Of a DNA stretch of 64,000 nucleotides, positions 25,983-35,865 are shown in pieces. Position 1 is the stretch's first letter. Each line of letters begins with the position of its first letter. Made by a program: the position numbers and the translations under genes. This stretch comes from Bog-950 sp964631835 (GTDB lineage: Bacteria; Bacteroidota; Bacteroidia; Chitinophagales; LD1), in the NCBI GenBank assembly GCA_964631835.1, contig CAZWAD010000018.1, positions 10,145-74,144 of the forward strand. Direction: 5' to 3'. The notes under the pieces are model-generated. The model saw only the letters and a program-made list of their open reading frames with translations. It was not told the origin of the DNA and made no database searches.

Positions 25983-26009
25983 TGTACATGGGCTGAGTTT
26001 TTATATTTG
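25983..26009 (+). promoter_or_regulatory. Promoter of the glycine-rich T9SS gene
   Basis: TATATTTG at 26002-26009 matches the -7 consensus, with TTG at 25983-25985 at the -33 position (16-bp gap, slightly short). The chosen ATG is 49 nt downstream of the -7 box. Confidence 0.55.
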
Positions 26010-26058
26010 GAGCTGTTTGAAAATCTGCTTTTATTGTTTCATGCTGAAATCTGATAAA

Positions 26059-28983
26059 ATGAAAAAGTTAATTACAGTTGTATCTATATGCTTGCTTGTG
26101 CTTATTTCTGTTTCTGCACAAGATGTTACCCTTTCCGGTCCGGGAGCATGTAACGGAACTGCTGTTTCCGGTACATGGGTGGTACCGTGTAACGTCAGTT
26201 CCATCACCGTAGACGTTTATGGCGCTGGCGGAGGCGGGGGCGGAGGCGGAGGCGGAAGTAACGGAGGTTTGTTTAATACCCGGGGCGGTGGCGGAGGTGG
26301 CGGGGGTGGTTATACAAGAATAACTATCAATGTGGTTCCCGGCTCTTCGTTTACATATAGTATTGGTGCTGGCGGTTGTGGAGGTAGCGGAGGTTCTGAC
26401 GGGCAAAGCGGCAATAACGGTACTACCGGAGGAAACAGTACATTCAGCGGCACTGCTCAAGGCGGAACACCCGTAAACCTTGTCGCTAACGGAGGTGTAA
26501 GAGGCACGCCCGGTTCGGGTACCGGTGGAAGCCCCGGAAATGGAGGTGCCGGTGGTACAGCCAGCGGAGGAACAACGAATACCACCGGTAGCAACGGGGT
26601 TAACGGCAGCGGAGGGAATGGAGGAGCGGGAGGTGCCGGGGCAGGACCAGCCGGTGGTGCTGGCGGTGCTAGTACCAATGCCCCGGGAAATCCTTATGGC
26701 GGAGGCGGAGCAGGTGGTGGCGATTCACCCGGAGGGGCAGGAGCTGCAGGAGGAATTCTGATAACATATGTAACTACGGTTCCGCTCCCGGCAACACCTG
26801 TCATTTCAAGTACGCCACCCACATGTTTAGCCGCAGGAACAAGCACTATCAGCAACTACGATGCTTCAACTACTTACACATTTACTCCTTCAGGACCTGT
26901 TGTAAATGCTGGCGGAGCAATAACCGGCATGGTGACAGGCACAAGCTATACTGTTGTTGCAGGCTCAGGAAGTTGCGCATCAGCGCCAAGCGCTCCTTTC
27001 AGTAATGCTCCTGCAACTTCTCCGCCTGCTGTGCCAACGGTTTCAACCACTCCGCCAAGCTGCTCTTCAGATGGAGTGGCAACTATTACTAATTACAATG
27101 CTGTTTTAAACTACATTTTTACTCCTGCAGGGCCTGCAGCAGGTGGTGGGGGAGTAATAAGCGGAATGGCAACAGGAACAAATTACACCGTGGAAGCCAG
27201 TGACGGTAGTTGCTCGTCCGGACAAAGTTCTTCCTTCAGTATAGGCGCGCAACTGCCCGTACCGGTTGCTGCTATCAGCGGCTCCTTAACTTACTGCACC
27301 GGTGGCAATACAACCCTGACGGCAAGCGGTGGAAGTACTTATTTGTGGAGCACCGGAGCAAACACCGCTTCGGTTACTGTAACACAGGGCACTTATACCG
27401 TAACCGTAACCAATGCCAGTATGTGTACGGCTACTGCCGATGCTGTAGTTACCGAGTTAACCAGCTTACCGGTAACCATCAGCGGGGCTTTGAGCTATTG
27501 CCCGGGCGGAAATACAACCCTTACTGCCAGCGGGGGCATCGGTTACTTATGGAGCAATGCAAGCACCACACCAAGTATTACCGTAACTGCGGGTACATAT
27601 TCCGTAACTGCTTCCGATGCCAACTTCTGCACCGGCTCTGCCAGTGCTGTTGTATCTGCATTTCCGCAACCGGTAGTAACAATCAGCGGTGCATTAAGCT
27701 ATTGTGCGGGGGCAAACACTACCATCACAGCAAGCGGGGCATCAAGTTATATGTGGAATGACCTGACGGGCAGTACAACACCTGCCATTACCGTAACGCA
27801 GGGAAGCTATACCGTAACAGGTACAGACGGAAACAATTGCACCGCCAGCGAAAGCGCAACGGTTACCGAAAATCCTTTACCGGTAGTAAATATCAGCGGT
27901 TCGCTAACTTATTGCACAGGCGGAAATACAACCTTAACCGCCAGTGGCGGAACTTCTTACTCCTGGGATAACGGGGCTACTACAGCTTCAATTACGGTTA
28001 CACAAGGCACTTATATGGTTACGGCAACCGATGCAAACAACTGCACCGCAACCGCATCTGCAACCGTTACCGAATTAGCCAATTTAATTGTAAGCATTAC
28101 CGGAACGCTGACCTACTGTCCGGGTTCAAATACCACACTTACGGCTACCGGTGGAACAAGCTATAGCTGGAGCGATGGAAGTTCCGGCAGCAGTATTATG
28201 GCAACACAAGGAACTTATTCGGTTACTGCAGCCGATGCCGGATGCACAGGAACAGCTTCGGCTACTGTAACTGAGTTTCCGGCTGTAACGGTAAACATTA
28301 CCGGGGCACTGAGTTATTGCCAGGGAACAAATACAACGCTTACCGCTTCGGGCGGAATCAGCTATTTATGGAATGATGCCAACAACAACACCACTCCGGA
28401 CATTACTGTAACTGCGGGTTCATATACCGTAACTGCTGCCGATGCAAACAACTGCACCGCTAGCGCTTCGGCTGTGGTTACCGAAACACTCCTGCCTCCG
28501 CTAAATCTGGGCGGCACTATTTCCAGCTGCCAGGATTCTGCATTAACTGTTGATGCCGGCAGCGGATATGCCAGCTACTTATGGTCAACCGGAGAAACCA
28601 CCCAAACCATTTCACCGCTAACTGCCGGTATCTATTCGGTAACAGTGGTTGATACCATTGGCTGCAATCAATCCGGCTCGGCAAACGTGGTCTTTAATAT
28701 CTGCCAGGACTATACCGTATTTATTCCCAATGCATTTACTCCTAACGGTGACGGGAATAATGACCGGTTTCAACCCTATGTAACGGGGGTGATTTATGCT
28801 GATGTGGAAGTATTTGACCGCTGGGGCGAAAAGGTGTTTGAAACCAATAATGTAAACGAATACTGGGACGGAACATACCGGGGCACCGAATGCAAGCCCG
28901 GTGTGTTTGTTTACAATGTTAAAGTGGTAGGCTTTACCGGCAACACAGCCCGGTATAAAGGAACCGTCATGCTCATCAGATAG
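26059..28983 (+). CDS. Glycine-rich, repeat-containing cell-surface protein with CHU_C domain (T9SS type B)
   Basis: From the ATG at 26059 the protein is 974 residues. A signal peptide (MKKLITVVSICLLVLISVSA) precedes a glycine-rich region at about 55-235 with long Gly runs and repeated GGxGG turns. Two linker repeats with TFTPSGP/IFTPAGP follow. Then come seven tandem beta-sandwich-like repeats of 67-70 residues (about 405-880) with the pattern I[ST]G[AST]LxYCxGxNTTLTASGG...YLW..G...ITVTxGxYxVT. The end is a CHU_C domain (VFIPNAFTPNGDGNNDRFQPY, DRWGEKVFETNN) that directs export and attachment by the type IX system. It is probably an adhesin or surface-layer fibre. An in-frame ATG at 26017 would spoil the signal peptide. 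Confidence 0.9.
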   Translation: MKKLITVVSICLLVLISVSAQDVTLSGPGACNGTAVSGTWVVPCNVSSITVDVYGAGGGGGGGGGGSNGGLFNTRGGGGGGGGGYTRITINVVPGSSFTYSIGAGGCGGSGGSDGQSGNNGTTGGNSTFSGTAQGGTPVNLVANGGVRGTPGSGTGGSPGNGGAGGTASGGTTNTTGSNGVNGSGGNGGAGGAGAGPAGGAGGASTNAPGNPYGGGGAGGGDSPGGAGAAGGILITYVTTVPLPATPVISSTPPTCLAAGTSTISNYDASTTYTFTPSGPVVNAGGAITGMVTGTSYTVVAGSGSCASAPSAPFSNAPATSPPAVPTVSTTPPSCSSDGVATITNYNAVLNYIFTPAGPAAGGGGVISGMATGTNYTVEASDGSCSSGQSSSFSIGAQLPVPVAAISGSLTYCTGGNTTLTASGGSTYLWSTGANTASVTVTQGTYTVTVTNASMCTATADAVVTELTSLPVTISGALSYCPGGNTTLTASGGIGYLWSNASTTPSITVTAGTYSVTASDANFCTGSASAVVSAFPQPVVTISGALSYCAGANTTITASGASSYMWNDLTGSTTPAITVTQGSYTVTGTDGNNCTASESATVTENPLPVVNISGSLTYCTGGNTTLTASGGTSYSWDNGATTASITVTQGTYMVTATDANNCTATASATVTELANLIVSITGTLTYCPGSNTTLTATGGTSYSWSDGSSGSSIMATQGTYSVTAADAGCTGTASATVTEFPAVTVNITGALSYCQGTNTTLTASGGISYLWNDANNNTTPDITVTAGSYTVTAADANNCTASASAVVTETLLPPLNLGGTISSCQDSALTVDAGSGYASYLWSTGETTQTISPLTAGIYSVTVVDTIGCNQSGSANVVFNICQDYTVFIPNAFTPNGDGNNDRFQPYVTGVIYADVEVFDRWGEKVFETNNVNEYWDGTYRGTECKPGVFVYNVKVVGFTGNTARYKGTVMLIR

Positions 28984-29060
28984 CTAATACGCTGATTTAC
29001 AGCCTGCTGTCAGAAAAAAATTTGCTGAATAAGGTACAGGGAATGGTGCATTTGCACAAT

Positions 29061-29490
29061 GCAGTTTTGCATTTGTAACGGGCGAACCCGCATTTGTAAC
29101 AAGCGAACTCGCATCTGCCATGAGCGAACTCGCATTTGTAATNNNNNNNNNNNNNNNNNNNNNNNNNNNNNNNNNNNNNNNNNNNNNNNNNNNNNNNNNN
29201 NNNNNNNNNNNNNNNNNNNNNNNNNNNNNNNNNNNNNNNNNNCCGCATTTGTAACAAGCGAACTCGCATCTGCCATGAGCGAACTCGCATTTGTAATGAG
29301 CGAACTCGCTTTTGTCATGGGCGAACCCGCTTTTGTCATAAGTGAACTCGCATTTATGATAAGCGAATTCGCATTTGCACGGGGCGAACTCACTCTTACA
29401 CAGAGCGAACTGCCTTTTCCGAGGAGCGAACTCCTTTTTCCGAAGAGCGAACTGCTTTTTCTGAAAAGCGAACTGCTTTTTAAACAATTG
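29061..29490 (-). repeat. Tandem array of 21-bp units with a scaffold gap (array 3)
   Basis: GCGAAC anchors occur at 29082, 29103 and 29124, then after the gap at 29258, 29279, 29300, 29321, 29342, 29363, 29384, 29405, 29426, 29447 and 29468, every step exactly 21 bp. Many units hold the small palindrome GCGA-AC-TCGC. Both strands stay open as heptads (minus strand CEFAYK-, SEFAHYK-), so open frames here are not evidence of a gene. The right-hand units diverge progressively. Confidence 0.95.
29143..29242. other. Scaffold gap of 100 N inside the 21-bp array
   Basis: A run of exactly 100 N, a default gap size. The 55 bases before it (29088-29142) are identical to the 55 bases after it (29243-29297), which suggests contig ends sharing one k-mer overlap rather than missing unique sequence. 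Confidence 0.97.
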
Positions 29491-29838
29491 GGTCTGTTCA
29501 ATAAACTGTGTCATTATTAAATTTGCGTTGTTGAATAGACTCTAACCTTTATGCGACAGGCCGGCAGAGTTTTAGACTTTATAGCTATGCATACCCGCTA
29601 AACCCCGGGGGTAGAACCGCTACGCATACCCCTAACCCCTAAAGGGGAACCTCCACCCAAATGAAAGCCTGTATTAAAAAGCATAGCTTTACCCCTTTAG
29701 GGGCAGGGGTCTGCACAGATTGCTTCGCCAGTCCGCAAAGCCGGACTGCCTCGCAATGACAATTTTTTTTTGTTTGCCGCGCACATCCATTGCGCTCCCG
29801 CCTGCTTTCTTTGTATTTCCAATTCTTATTTTGCAACC
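29491..29838. other. Gene-free spacer with three palindromic interspersed repeats upstream of addA
   Basis: No gene seen. CCCCTAAAGGGG lies at 29636-29647 and CCCCTTTAGGGG at 29692-29703, both sharing the core found inside mnmD and addA. At about 29716-29760 there is a third, distinct element, CAGATTGCTTCGCCAGTCCG onward, with inverted arms AGTCCG / CGGACT. These are members of interspersed repeat families, not coding sequence. Confidence 0.8.
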
Positions 29839-32800
29839 ATGCTCCGCATTTATAAATCATCAGCCGGTTCAGGCAAGACCTACACTCTTGTAAAGGAATA
29901 CCTGCGCATGGCGCTGTCTTTCCCTTCCCCTTTAGGAGAAGGTGTCCGCAGGACGGATGGGGTAAAGTATAGGGGTATCCTCGCCATCACATTCACCAAC
30001 AAAGCCGCAGCCGAAATGAAAGAACGCATTCTTGCTTCGCTTCAGGGAATTGCGTCTGCTGATAAAAAATATGCCCCGCTCACCCAGGAGTTATGTGCGC
30101 TCACAAAAAAAAGCGAAACCGAATTGCGGCAGAATGCTTCGGCTATTCTGCGAAACATGCTGCACAATTACAGCGATATATCCGTCAGCACCATTGATAG
30201 TTTTGTTCACCGCATTGTGCGTTCGTTTGCTTACGACCTGCACCTGCCCATGAATTTTGATGTGGAGATGGACAGCAACAAACTGCTGAGCGAAGCTGTT
30301 GAGCTTTTGCTCGACCGGCTCAACGAAGCCGACCAGCAGGTAACACAAGCGGTGCTGGATTTTGCATCTTCAAAAATTGAAGAAGGCAAAAGCTGGAATG
30401 TGGACCGCGATATGGCGAAGTTGGGTGGCGAGTTGTTTTCGGACGAAGCCCTGCCGCATATCAAACAACTGAGCGAGGTTGAATTCAGTAAGCTAAAGCA
30501 GGTAAGGGCAACACTTCATGCCAAAACAACCTCGTTTGAGAGTAAATTAAAGGAAGAAGGAAATGCAGCATTTCAATATATACTCCGCCACGGACTTACC
30601 GCTAAAGATTTTCACCAGGGTGTGCGCGGAGTGTTTGGCTATTTCAGCAAATATGCCGATGGAGATTTACCTAATGATGTGCGGGGCAATAGTTACGTCC
30701 GTGCAAGTTTTGAAGAAGATAATTGGGGGAAAAAGCCCCCGGATGAATCGGTAAAGCTGGAACTTCAAAGGCATTACCGGAATATCGTTTCACTATGGGA
30801 GAATGATGGTAAAGACTACTCACTTGCACAATTGCTTCTGCGCAATTTTTACTCCTTCATCCTGCTTGCCGATTTGCAAAAGCTGCTTGAAGAACTGAAA
30901 AAGGAAAACAACATTCTTCACATCAGCGATTTTCAACAGAAGGTGTACGAAATAGTTAAAGAACAGGAAGCACCGGTTATTTACGAGCGCATAGGCGAGA
31001 AATACGACAATATATTGATTGATGAATTCCAGGACACTTCGGTGCTTCAGTGGCGCAACCTGCTGCCGCTGATTGAAAACTCGCAATTCAAAAGCGAAGA
31101 CAGCCTGATTGTGGGCGATGCCAAACAAGCCATTTACCGATTTCGCGGTGGCGAAATGGGGCAGATTGCTGCTTTACCAAAAGTTTTAGGCAGCGAACAT
31201 GATTCTCTTTTAAAAGAACGTGAAGTAGCTATCGGCAATTATGGCGTTGAAGTTCATTCCTTACAAAAAAACTTCCGCAGCCGGCAACAGGTAATTGATT
31301 TCAACAACGCTCTTTATGAGCAATTGCTTCAACTGCCCGAATTGAAGAACAAAAGTATATATGAAGATTATTTACAACAGCGGGGAAGAGACAGCGAAGG
31401 GGGCTTTGTCAGTATTGAATTCCTGAATGACGGGGAAGAAGAGCTAACCATCAATGACTATCGCTGTCAGCGTGTTGAACAAATTGTAAATGATGTGTTG
31501 AAGCGCGGATACAGTTATAAAGATGTGGCTGTACTTACCCGCTCAAATGCAAACGCAAGTATAATCGCCTCTTACCTCGCAGAACGGGGAATGAAAGTGG
31601 TTTCGCCTGAAAGCCTCCTCATTGACCGCTCACCCAAAGTTCAGTTGTTATTATCTGTATTCAGATACTTAGACAGAAAAGACGACCACATTGCACGTGC
31701 AGAAATTTTACATTATGCGCATCTTTTGCAGAAGCAGGAGGTTCACTATGAGCAGCTCGAATACAACGGCAGCTGGGCTGCATTCGAAAAAGAAATCAGC
31801 GAAGAAATTTCGGTGGATTTCGACAGCACAAAATTTCTCACCGGCAAATTGAGTGACCTTACTCAACAACTTATCTATCTGTTCAATTTGGACGAAGATG
31901 ACCCATTCCTGCAATTCTTTGCCGATGAAGTATTGCTCTACACTTCGCGTTACGGAAACGGAATCGGTGATTTCCTGCTCTGGTGGAGCGATGTGAAGCA
32001 CAAAAAATCCATCATTTACCCCGAAAATATGGACGCGGTGCGTATCATGACCATTCACAAGTCAAAAGGATTACAGTTTCCGGTAGTTATCCTTGCCGAT
32101 GCGGACGGCAGGAGAAAGCTCAACAAAGATTTTTTCTGGGTTGATTTGAAAAAGAAATGGCTGCCTGATTTGAAAGTCGGTATTCTTCCCGTCAGTAAGG
32201 ATGTGAAGGAGACAGAGTTTGCAGAACTATATGAAACAGAAGAAGAACATTCTTTCCTCGACTTGCTCAATCTGTTTTATGTAGGGACAACCCGGCCCGA
32301 AGATGCGCTTTACATTCTGTCAGCGGAATTAGAAAAAGAACCGGAAGAAAATAATTCCGTAACAGCGTTGCTTGTTTCATTTCTGAAAGCTATTGGAAAA
32401 TGGGATGGATTCAAGGCTTATTCTTTCGGAGATGAGCGGTTTGCAAAAGAGTTAAAAACAATGAAGCCTGAGAATAGTTTATATGAGAAAGATAGAACTA
32501 CCTCACGAAATACGCTGTCATCCGCAATCAAAATCCGCATTCGCGCTGACTTGCTTTGGAGCGATGAAACCACCGGCAGGATTGATGAAGGAAAACTTTT
32601 GCACGAAGCACTGAAACAGGTGAAATACGAGGGTGATGAAGAAATGGTTTTGAAGCGAATGCTGGCAGAAGGGATAATAAGCGAAGCTCAGTTTATCGGC
32701 TTGCAAACTAAATTGGAGAATGTAGTTAAGCACAAAGAGCTAAACAGATTTTTTAAAAAGGGGCTGAGTATCATAAATGAAAGACCATTGCTGAAAAACA

Positions 32801-33000
32801 ATGAAAAAGTGCGAATTCCTGACCGGGTGATTTTGCAAAATGATGAAGCAATTATTATTGATTACAAAGCAGGAAAGGAAAGAGCAGAGTACAAGCAGCA
32901 ACTGAACGACTACGCAAAACTTCTGGAAGAAGCGGGCTTGACGGTAAAAGAGAAGATTATTTTTTACATGGCATCACAAAAGATGGAGGTGGTGGTATGA
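29839..33000 (+). CDS. addA: AddA/RecB-like UvrD-family helicase-nuclease
   Basis: From the ATG at 29839 (MLRIYKSSAGSGKTYTLVKE) the protein is 1053 residues. Helicase motifs: SSAGSGKT (I), ITFTNKAAAEMKERIL (Ia), ILIDEFQDTSVLQW (II), VGDAKQAIYRFRGGE (III), IMTIHKSKGLQFPVVILAD (V) and LFYVGTTRPEDALYIL (VI). The C-terminus is a RecB-type nuclease with IPDRV, IIIDYKAG and YKQQLNDYAKLL. It works with AddB to resect double-strand breaks for RecA. Residues 28-42 (FPSPLGEGVRRTDGV) come from an inserted palindromic repeat between motifs I and Ia. addB starts inside the stop codon (ATGA). Confidence 0.93.
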   Translation: MLRIYKSSAGSGKTYTLVKEYLRMALSFPSPLGEGVRRTDGVKYRGILAITFTNKAAAEMKERILASLQGIASADKKYAPLTQELCALTKKSETELRQNASAILRNMLHNYSDISVSTIDSFVHRIVRSFAYDLHLPMNFDVEMDSNKLLSEAVELLLDRLNEADQQVTQAVLDFASSKIEEGKSWNVDRDMAKLGGELFSDEALPHIKQLSEVEFSKLKQVRATLHAKTTSFESKLKEEGNAAFQYILRHGLTAKDFHQGVRGVFGYFSKYADGDLPNDVRGNSYVRASFEEDNWGKKPPDESVKLELQRHYRNIVSLWENDGKDYSLAQLLLRNFYSFILLADLQKLLEELKKENNILHISDFQQKVYEIVKEQEAPVIYERIGEKYDNILIDEFQDTSVLQWRNLLPLIENSQFKSEDSLIVGDAKQAIYRFRGGEMGQIAALPKVLGSEHDSLLKEREVAIGNYGVEVHSLQKNFRSRQQVIDFNNALYEQLLQLPELKNKSIYEDYLQQRGRDSEGGFVSIEFLNDGEEELTINDYRCQRVEQIVNDVLKRGYSYKDVAVLTRSNANASIIASYLAERGMKVVSPESLLIDRSPKVQLLLSVFRYLDRKDDHIARAEILHYAHLLQKQEVHYEQLEYNGSWAAFEKEISEEISVDFDSTKFLTGKLSDLTQQLIYLFNLDEDDPFLQFFADEVLLYTSRYGNGIGDFLLWWSDVKHKKSIIYPENMDAVRIMTIHKSKGLQFPVVILADADGRRKLNKDFFWVDLKKKWLPDLKVGILPVSKDVKETEFAELYETEEEHSFLDLLNLFYVGTTRPEDALYILSAELEKEPEENNSVTALLVSFLKAIGKWDGFKAYSFGDERFAKELKTMKPENSLYEKDRTTSRNTLSSAIKIRIRADLLWSDETTGRIDEGKLLHEALKQVKYEGDEEMVLKRMLAEGIISEAQFIGLQTKLENVVKHKELNRFFKKGLSIINERPLLKNNEKVRIPDRVILQNDEAIIIDYKAGKERAEYKQQLNDYAKLLEEAGLTVKEKIIFYMASQKMEVVV
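29920..29964 (+). repeat. Palindromic interspersed repeat inserted in frame in addA
   Basis: The 45-bp segment (15 codons, FPSPLGEGVRRTDGV) differs from the mnmD copy by three bases, two of them silent. The inverted arms CTTCCCCT / AGGAGAAG carry one mismatch here. It falls in the loop between helicase motifs I and Ia, where extra residues should be tolerated. Confidence 0.9.
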
Positions 33001-35798
33001 AGAAGTTTCTGGAGGGCATAGCTGAAAAAATTCTTTCTAAACACGGTAATAACCTCAGTCATATCCTGATGCTGATGCCTAACCAACGCTCGTGTATTTA
33101 CTTCCAAAATGAATTAAAACGACAGGCAAAGCAGGCAGTTTTTGCTCCTGAAATTTCAACCCTCCGGGACTGGACTTTTGCTCAAAGCAACCTTGTAGTG
33201 GCTGATAACATTGAACTAATCACAGAACTCTTTGCTTGCCATAAGTCCATTGGCGGAGAATTAAGTCTTGATGATTTCATCGGTACTGCCAACGTTATGT
33301 TATCTGATTTCAACGAACTGGATTTGCAAATGGCTGACTCAAAATCGTTCTTTCATAATCTGGAGTTGCTGCAAAGCATGAAAACTTACGAACCGGGTGA
33401 GCAACCGACTGAATACAAAATTAAATACCGCAGGTTCTGGGAAGAATTCGGATTGCTTTACCAGCATTTGCGTAAGCGCCTCAAAGAAAATGGCAAAGGC
33501 TATACCGGTATGATTCTCCGCGAAGTGGCTGAAAATATTTCTTTTACCGGCAACACCCCTGTTTATCTTATCGGCTTCAGCGGCTTGAATAAGACTGACG
33601 AAGTAATCATTGAAAATTTACTCCAAAGTAGCAACACGAAAATTTACTGGGATGCGGATGAATATTACGTAAAAGATGAAATGAACGAAGCAGGATTTTT
33701 CTTCAGGAAATATCAAGCGAAATTTCACATTGACAAAGAGCAATATCATAATGAGATTGCAACGCAGCCTAAAAACATTTCAGTAATTGGAGTGGCTAAA
33801 AATATAGGGCAGGTAAAAGTTACGGCCGACATTCTTCAAAACAAGCTGACTCTTACGGAGAAAGATTTATTGGATACCGTAGTTGTAGTTCCTGATGAGA
33901 AACTTCTTGGTCCTTTGGTGGCATCTCTTCCTGGTAACATTTCATCGGTGAACATTACAATGGGATTGAGTATCACGGGAACCAATCCCGCAACTTTTCT
34001 CGGTATTCTGTTTCGGTTGTATGAGAACTCAATGAAATACAAATCAGCAGGCGTTCACCGGTTCTATTACAAAGATATTTTTGAATTACTACAGCATAAT
34101 TTTTTCCGGTTGCTTTTCAGTCAGTTGAAAACTGATGTTTTCCTTGAAAAGATGAAAGAGCAAAACAGGGTTTTGATAAGAAGAGAAGAGATTACTGAAT
34201 TCTTTGAAGGGAATTTAGACAGGCTTTTTTTTGCAGGAGAAGATGCGAAAGACTACGCAAACAATCTATCTGATAATCTCACAGCTCTGTTGGATGAACT
34301 GATAAAAAGAGCAAGAAAAGGCAACACCATTCTTGCATCTGACGCAGAAGTAACTTATCGTTTGTTGAACGTTATTCAGAACACGCAAAACATTTTTGCT
34401 GCTAACGAAACTATTTCCATCAAGACCTATATCGCCTTACTTAATAACAACATGCATATCGAGCGTGTTTCTCTGGAAGGAGACCCGGTAGCAGGCTTAC
34501 AAATCATGGGTTTACAGGAAACACGTTCGCTCGACTTTAAGAATGTCATCATACTTTCTGCCAACGAAGGCATTTTGCCGTCAGGAAAGAGCATGAGTAC
34601 ATATATTCCTTATGAAGTACGAAGGGAATTTCTAACAACCTACAGAGAGCGGGATTCGGTAACTGCGTATCTTTTTTATCGCCTTCTTCATAAAGCAGAA
34701 AATGTTTTCATCCTCTACAACACCGAACCTGATGACTTAGGCGGAGGAGAAAAGAGCCGTTTTATTTTGCAATTGGAACATGAACTGAAAGCTGCCAATC
34801 CAGATGTCCACATAAGTGATTTGGTTTTTGCCGTTGACCCGCCATCGGCAATGGAACAACAATCGATAGCTATTGAGAAGACAGAAGCAGTGATAAAAAA
34901 ACTTGATGAGATTCTTACCCAATCGGGCATCTCTCCTTCAGCGCTTAATAGTTATATCAATTGCACACTTCAGTATTACTTCCGTTACATAGCTGGACTA
35001 CGGGAGCAAGATGACATGGAAGAAAATATGGAGGCCGCCACTATAGGTTCAGCCGTTCATTATGCTTTGGAAAAAATTTATGAAATCAGGAAAGGAAAAA
35101 TTGTATCTGCTGAATATATAGAGGCAGCAATAAAAAATAAATCAAACATCGAAAATCTGATTAGTGAACATTTGTCAAAACGCTTTGATAAAGAATCACT
35201 GAGTAATGGGAAGAATTTGCTGTTGTATAAAGTATGCGTAAAACTCACAGAAGAATTTCTGAAATATGAAATTCAAAACCTGAGGCAACTTACAGATGCG
35301 GGTGCAGAAATGCAAATCGAAATGCTGGAAGAAAAGCTTTCTCATACTCTGAACGTGAACGGAAGGCAAGTTCTTGTATCAGGTAGGGTGGATAGAATAG
35401 AGAGAACAGGGGGTATTATACAGATTGCCGATTATAAAACTTCCACCAAATCAACCATTCCGTTACTAAACGAAGAAACATGGAAAGCTTTAACTGCAGA
35501 ACCTAATTTTTCAAAACCTGTTCAATTGCTGATTTACGCCTGGTTGTATTACCGGATTTACGGGAGCAAGGAACTTCGTTCCGGTATCTACTGGCTGCGG
35601 GACGCGTACAAGAAACTTGATACCCTGCGAATAGGAAAAGTAAGTGATGTAATTGATAAGGAAACTATCTTGAGGTTTGAAGAGAAACTAAAGCAACTGT
35701 TGTCTGAACTGACCAATACCAAAATTCCCTTTACTAAGACCGATGATATAAGGCGCTGTGAATATTGTGAGTTTGCGAATATTTGTGGAAGGAATTAA
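32997..35798 (+). CDS. addB: AddB-like PD-(D/E)XK nuclease subunit
   Basis: The 933-residue protein has an inactivated helicase-like N-terminal region (HILMLMPNQRSCIYFQNEL, where a Walker A is absent). Its C-terminal nuclease has GSAVHYALEKIYE, VSGRVDRIERTGGIIQIADYKT and VQLLIYAWLY. Four Cys match the AddB iron-sulfur cluster: C656 (INCTLQYYF) and C921, C924 and C930 near the C-terminus (CEYCEFANIC). It pairs with AddA in double-strand break processing. The ATG overlaps the addA stop by 4 bp. Confidence 0.9.
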   Translation: MKKFLEGIAEKILSKHGNNLSHILMLMPNQRSCIYFQNELKRQAKQAVFAPEISTLRDWTFAQSNLVVADNIELITELFACHKSIGGELSLDDFIGTANVMLSDFNELDLQMADSKSFFHNLELLQSMKTYEPGEQPTEYKIKYRRFWEEFGLLYQHLRKRLKENGKGYTGMILREVAENISFTGNTPVYLIGFSGLNKTDEVIIENLLQSSNTKIYWDADEYYVKDEMNEAGFFFRKYQAKFHIDKEQYHNEIATQPKNISVIGVAKNIGQVKVTADILQNKLTLTEKDLLDTVVVVPDEKLLGPLVASLPGNISSVNITMGLSITGTNPATFLGILFRLYENSMKYKSAGVHRFYYKDIFELLQHNFFRLLFSQLKTDVFLEKMKEQNRVLIRREEITEFFEGNLDRLFFAGEDAKDYANNLSDNLTALLDELIKRARKGNTILASDAEVTYRLLNVIQNTQNIFAANETISIKTYIALLNNNMHIERVSLEGDPVAGLQIMGLQETRSLDFKNVIILSANEGILPSGKSMSTYIPYEVRREFLTTYRERDSVTAYLFYRLLHKAENVFILYNTEPDDLGGGEKSRFILQLEHELKAANPDVHISDLVFAVDPPSAMEQQSIAIEKTEAVIKKLDEILTQSGISPSALNSYINCTLQYYFRYIAGLREQDDMEENMEAATIGSAVHYALEKIYEIRKGKIVSAEYIEAAIKNKSNIENLISEHLSKRFDKESLSNGKNLLLYKVCVKLTEEFLKYEIQNLRQLTDAGAEMQIEMLEEKLSHTLNVNGRQVLVSGRVDRIERTGGIIQIADYKTSTKSTIPLLNEETWKALTAEPNFSKPVQLLIYAWLYYRIYGSKELRSGIYWLRDAYKKLDTLRIGKVSDVIDKETILRFEEKLKQLLSELTNTKIPFTKTDDIRRCEYCEFANICGRN

Positions 35799-35835
35799 TT
35801 CATATTTTAAGTAATTAGTTTAGCCGAAGTTACCG

Positions 35836-35853
35836 GTCAGACTTATGTCTGAC
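35836..35853. promoter_or_regulatory. Perfect 18-bp palindrome upstream of the ABC-F gene
   Basis: GTCAGACTTATGTCTGAC has 7-bp arms and a 4-bp centre. It lies 13 bp upstream of the TACATTCGC box, a plausible operator position, and past the addB stop. It could equally be a small interspersed repeat or a weak terminator, as no T tract follows. Confidence 0.5.
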
Positions 35854-35865
35854 AGTGTAAAAACA

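Noticed and set aside
28984..29514. Minus- and plus-strand open frames across the 29-kb array
   Set aside because: They run through a 100-N gap, exist on both strands at once and consist only of the 21-bp repeat.
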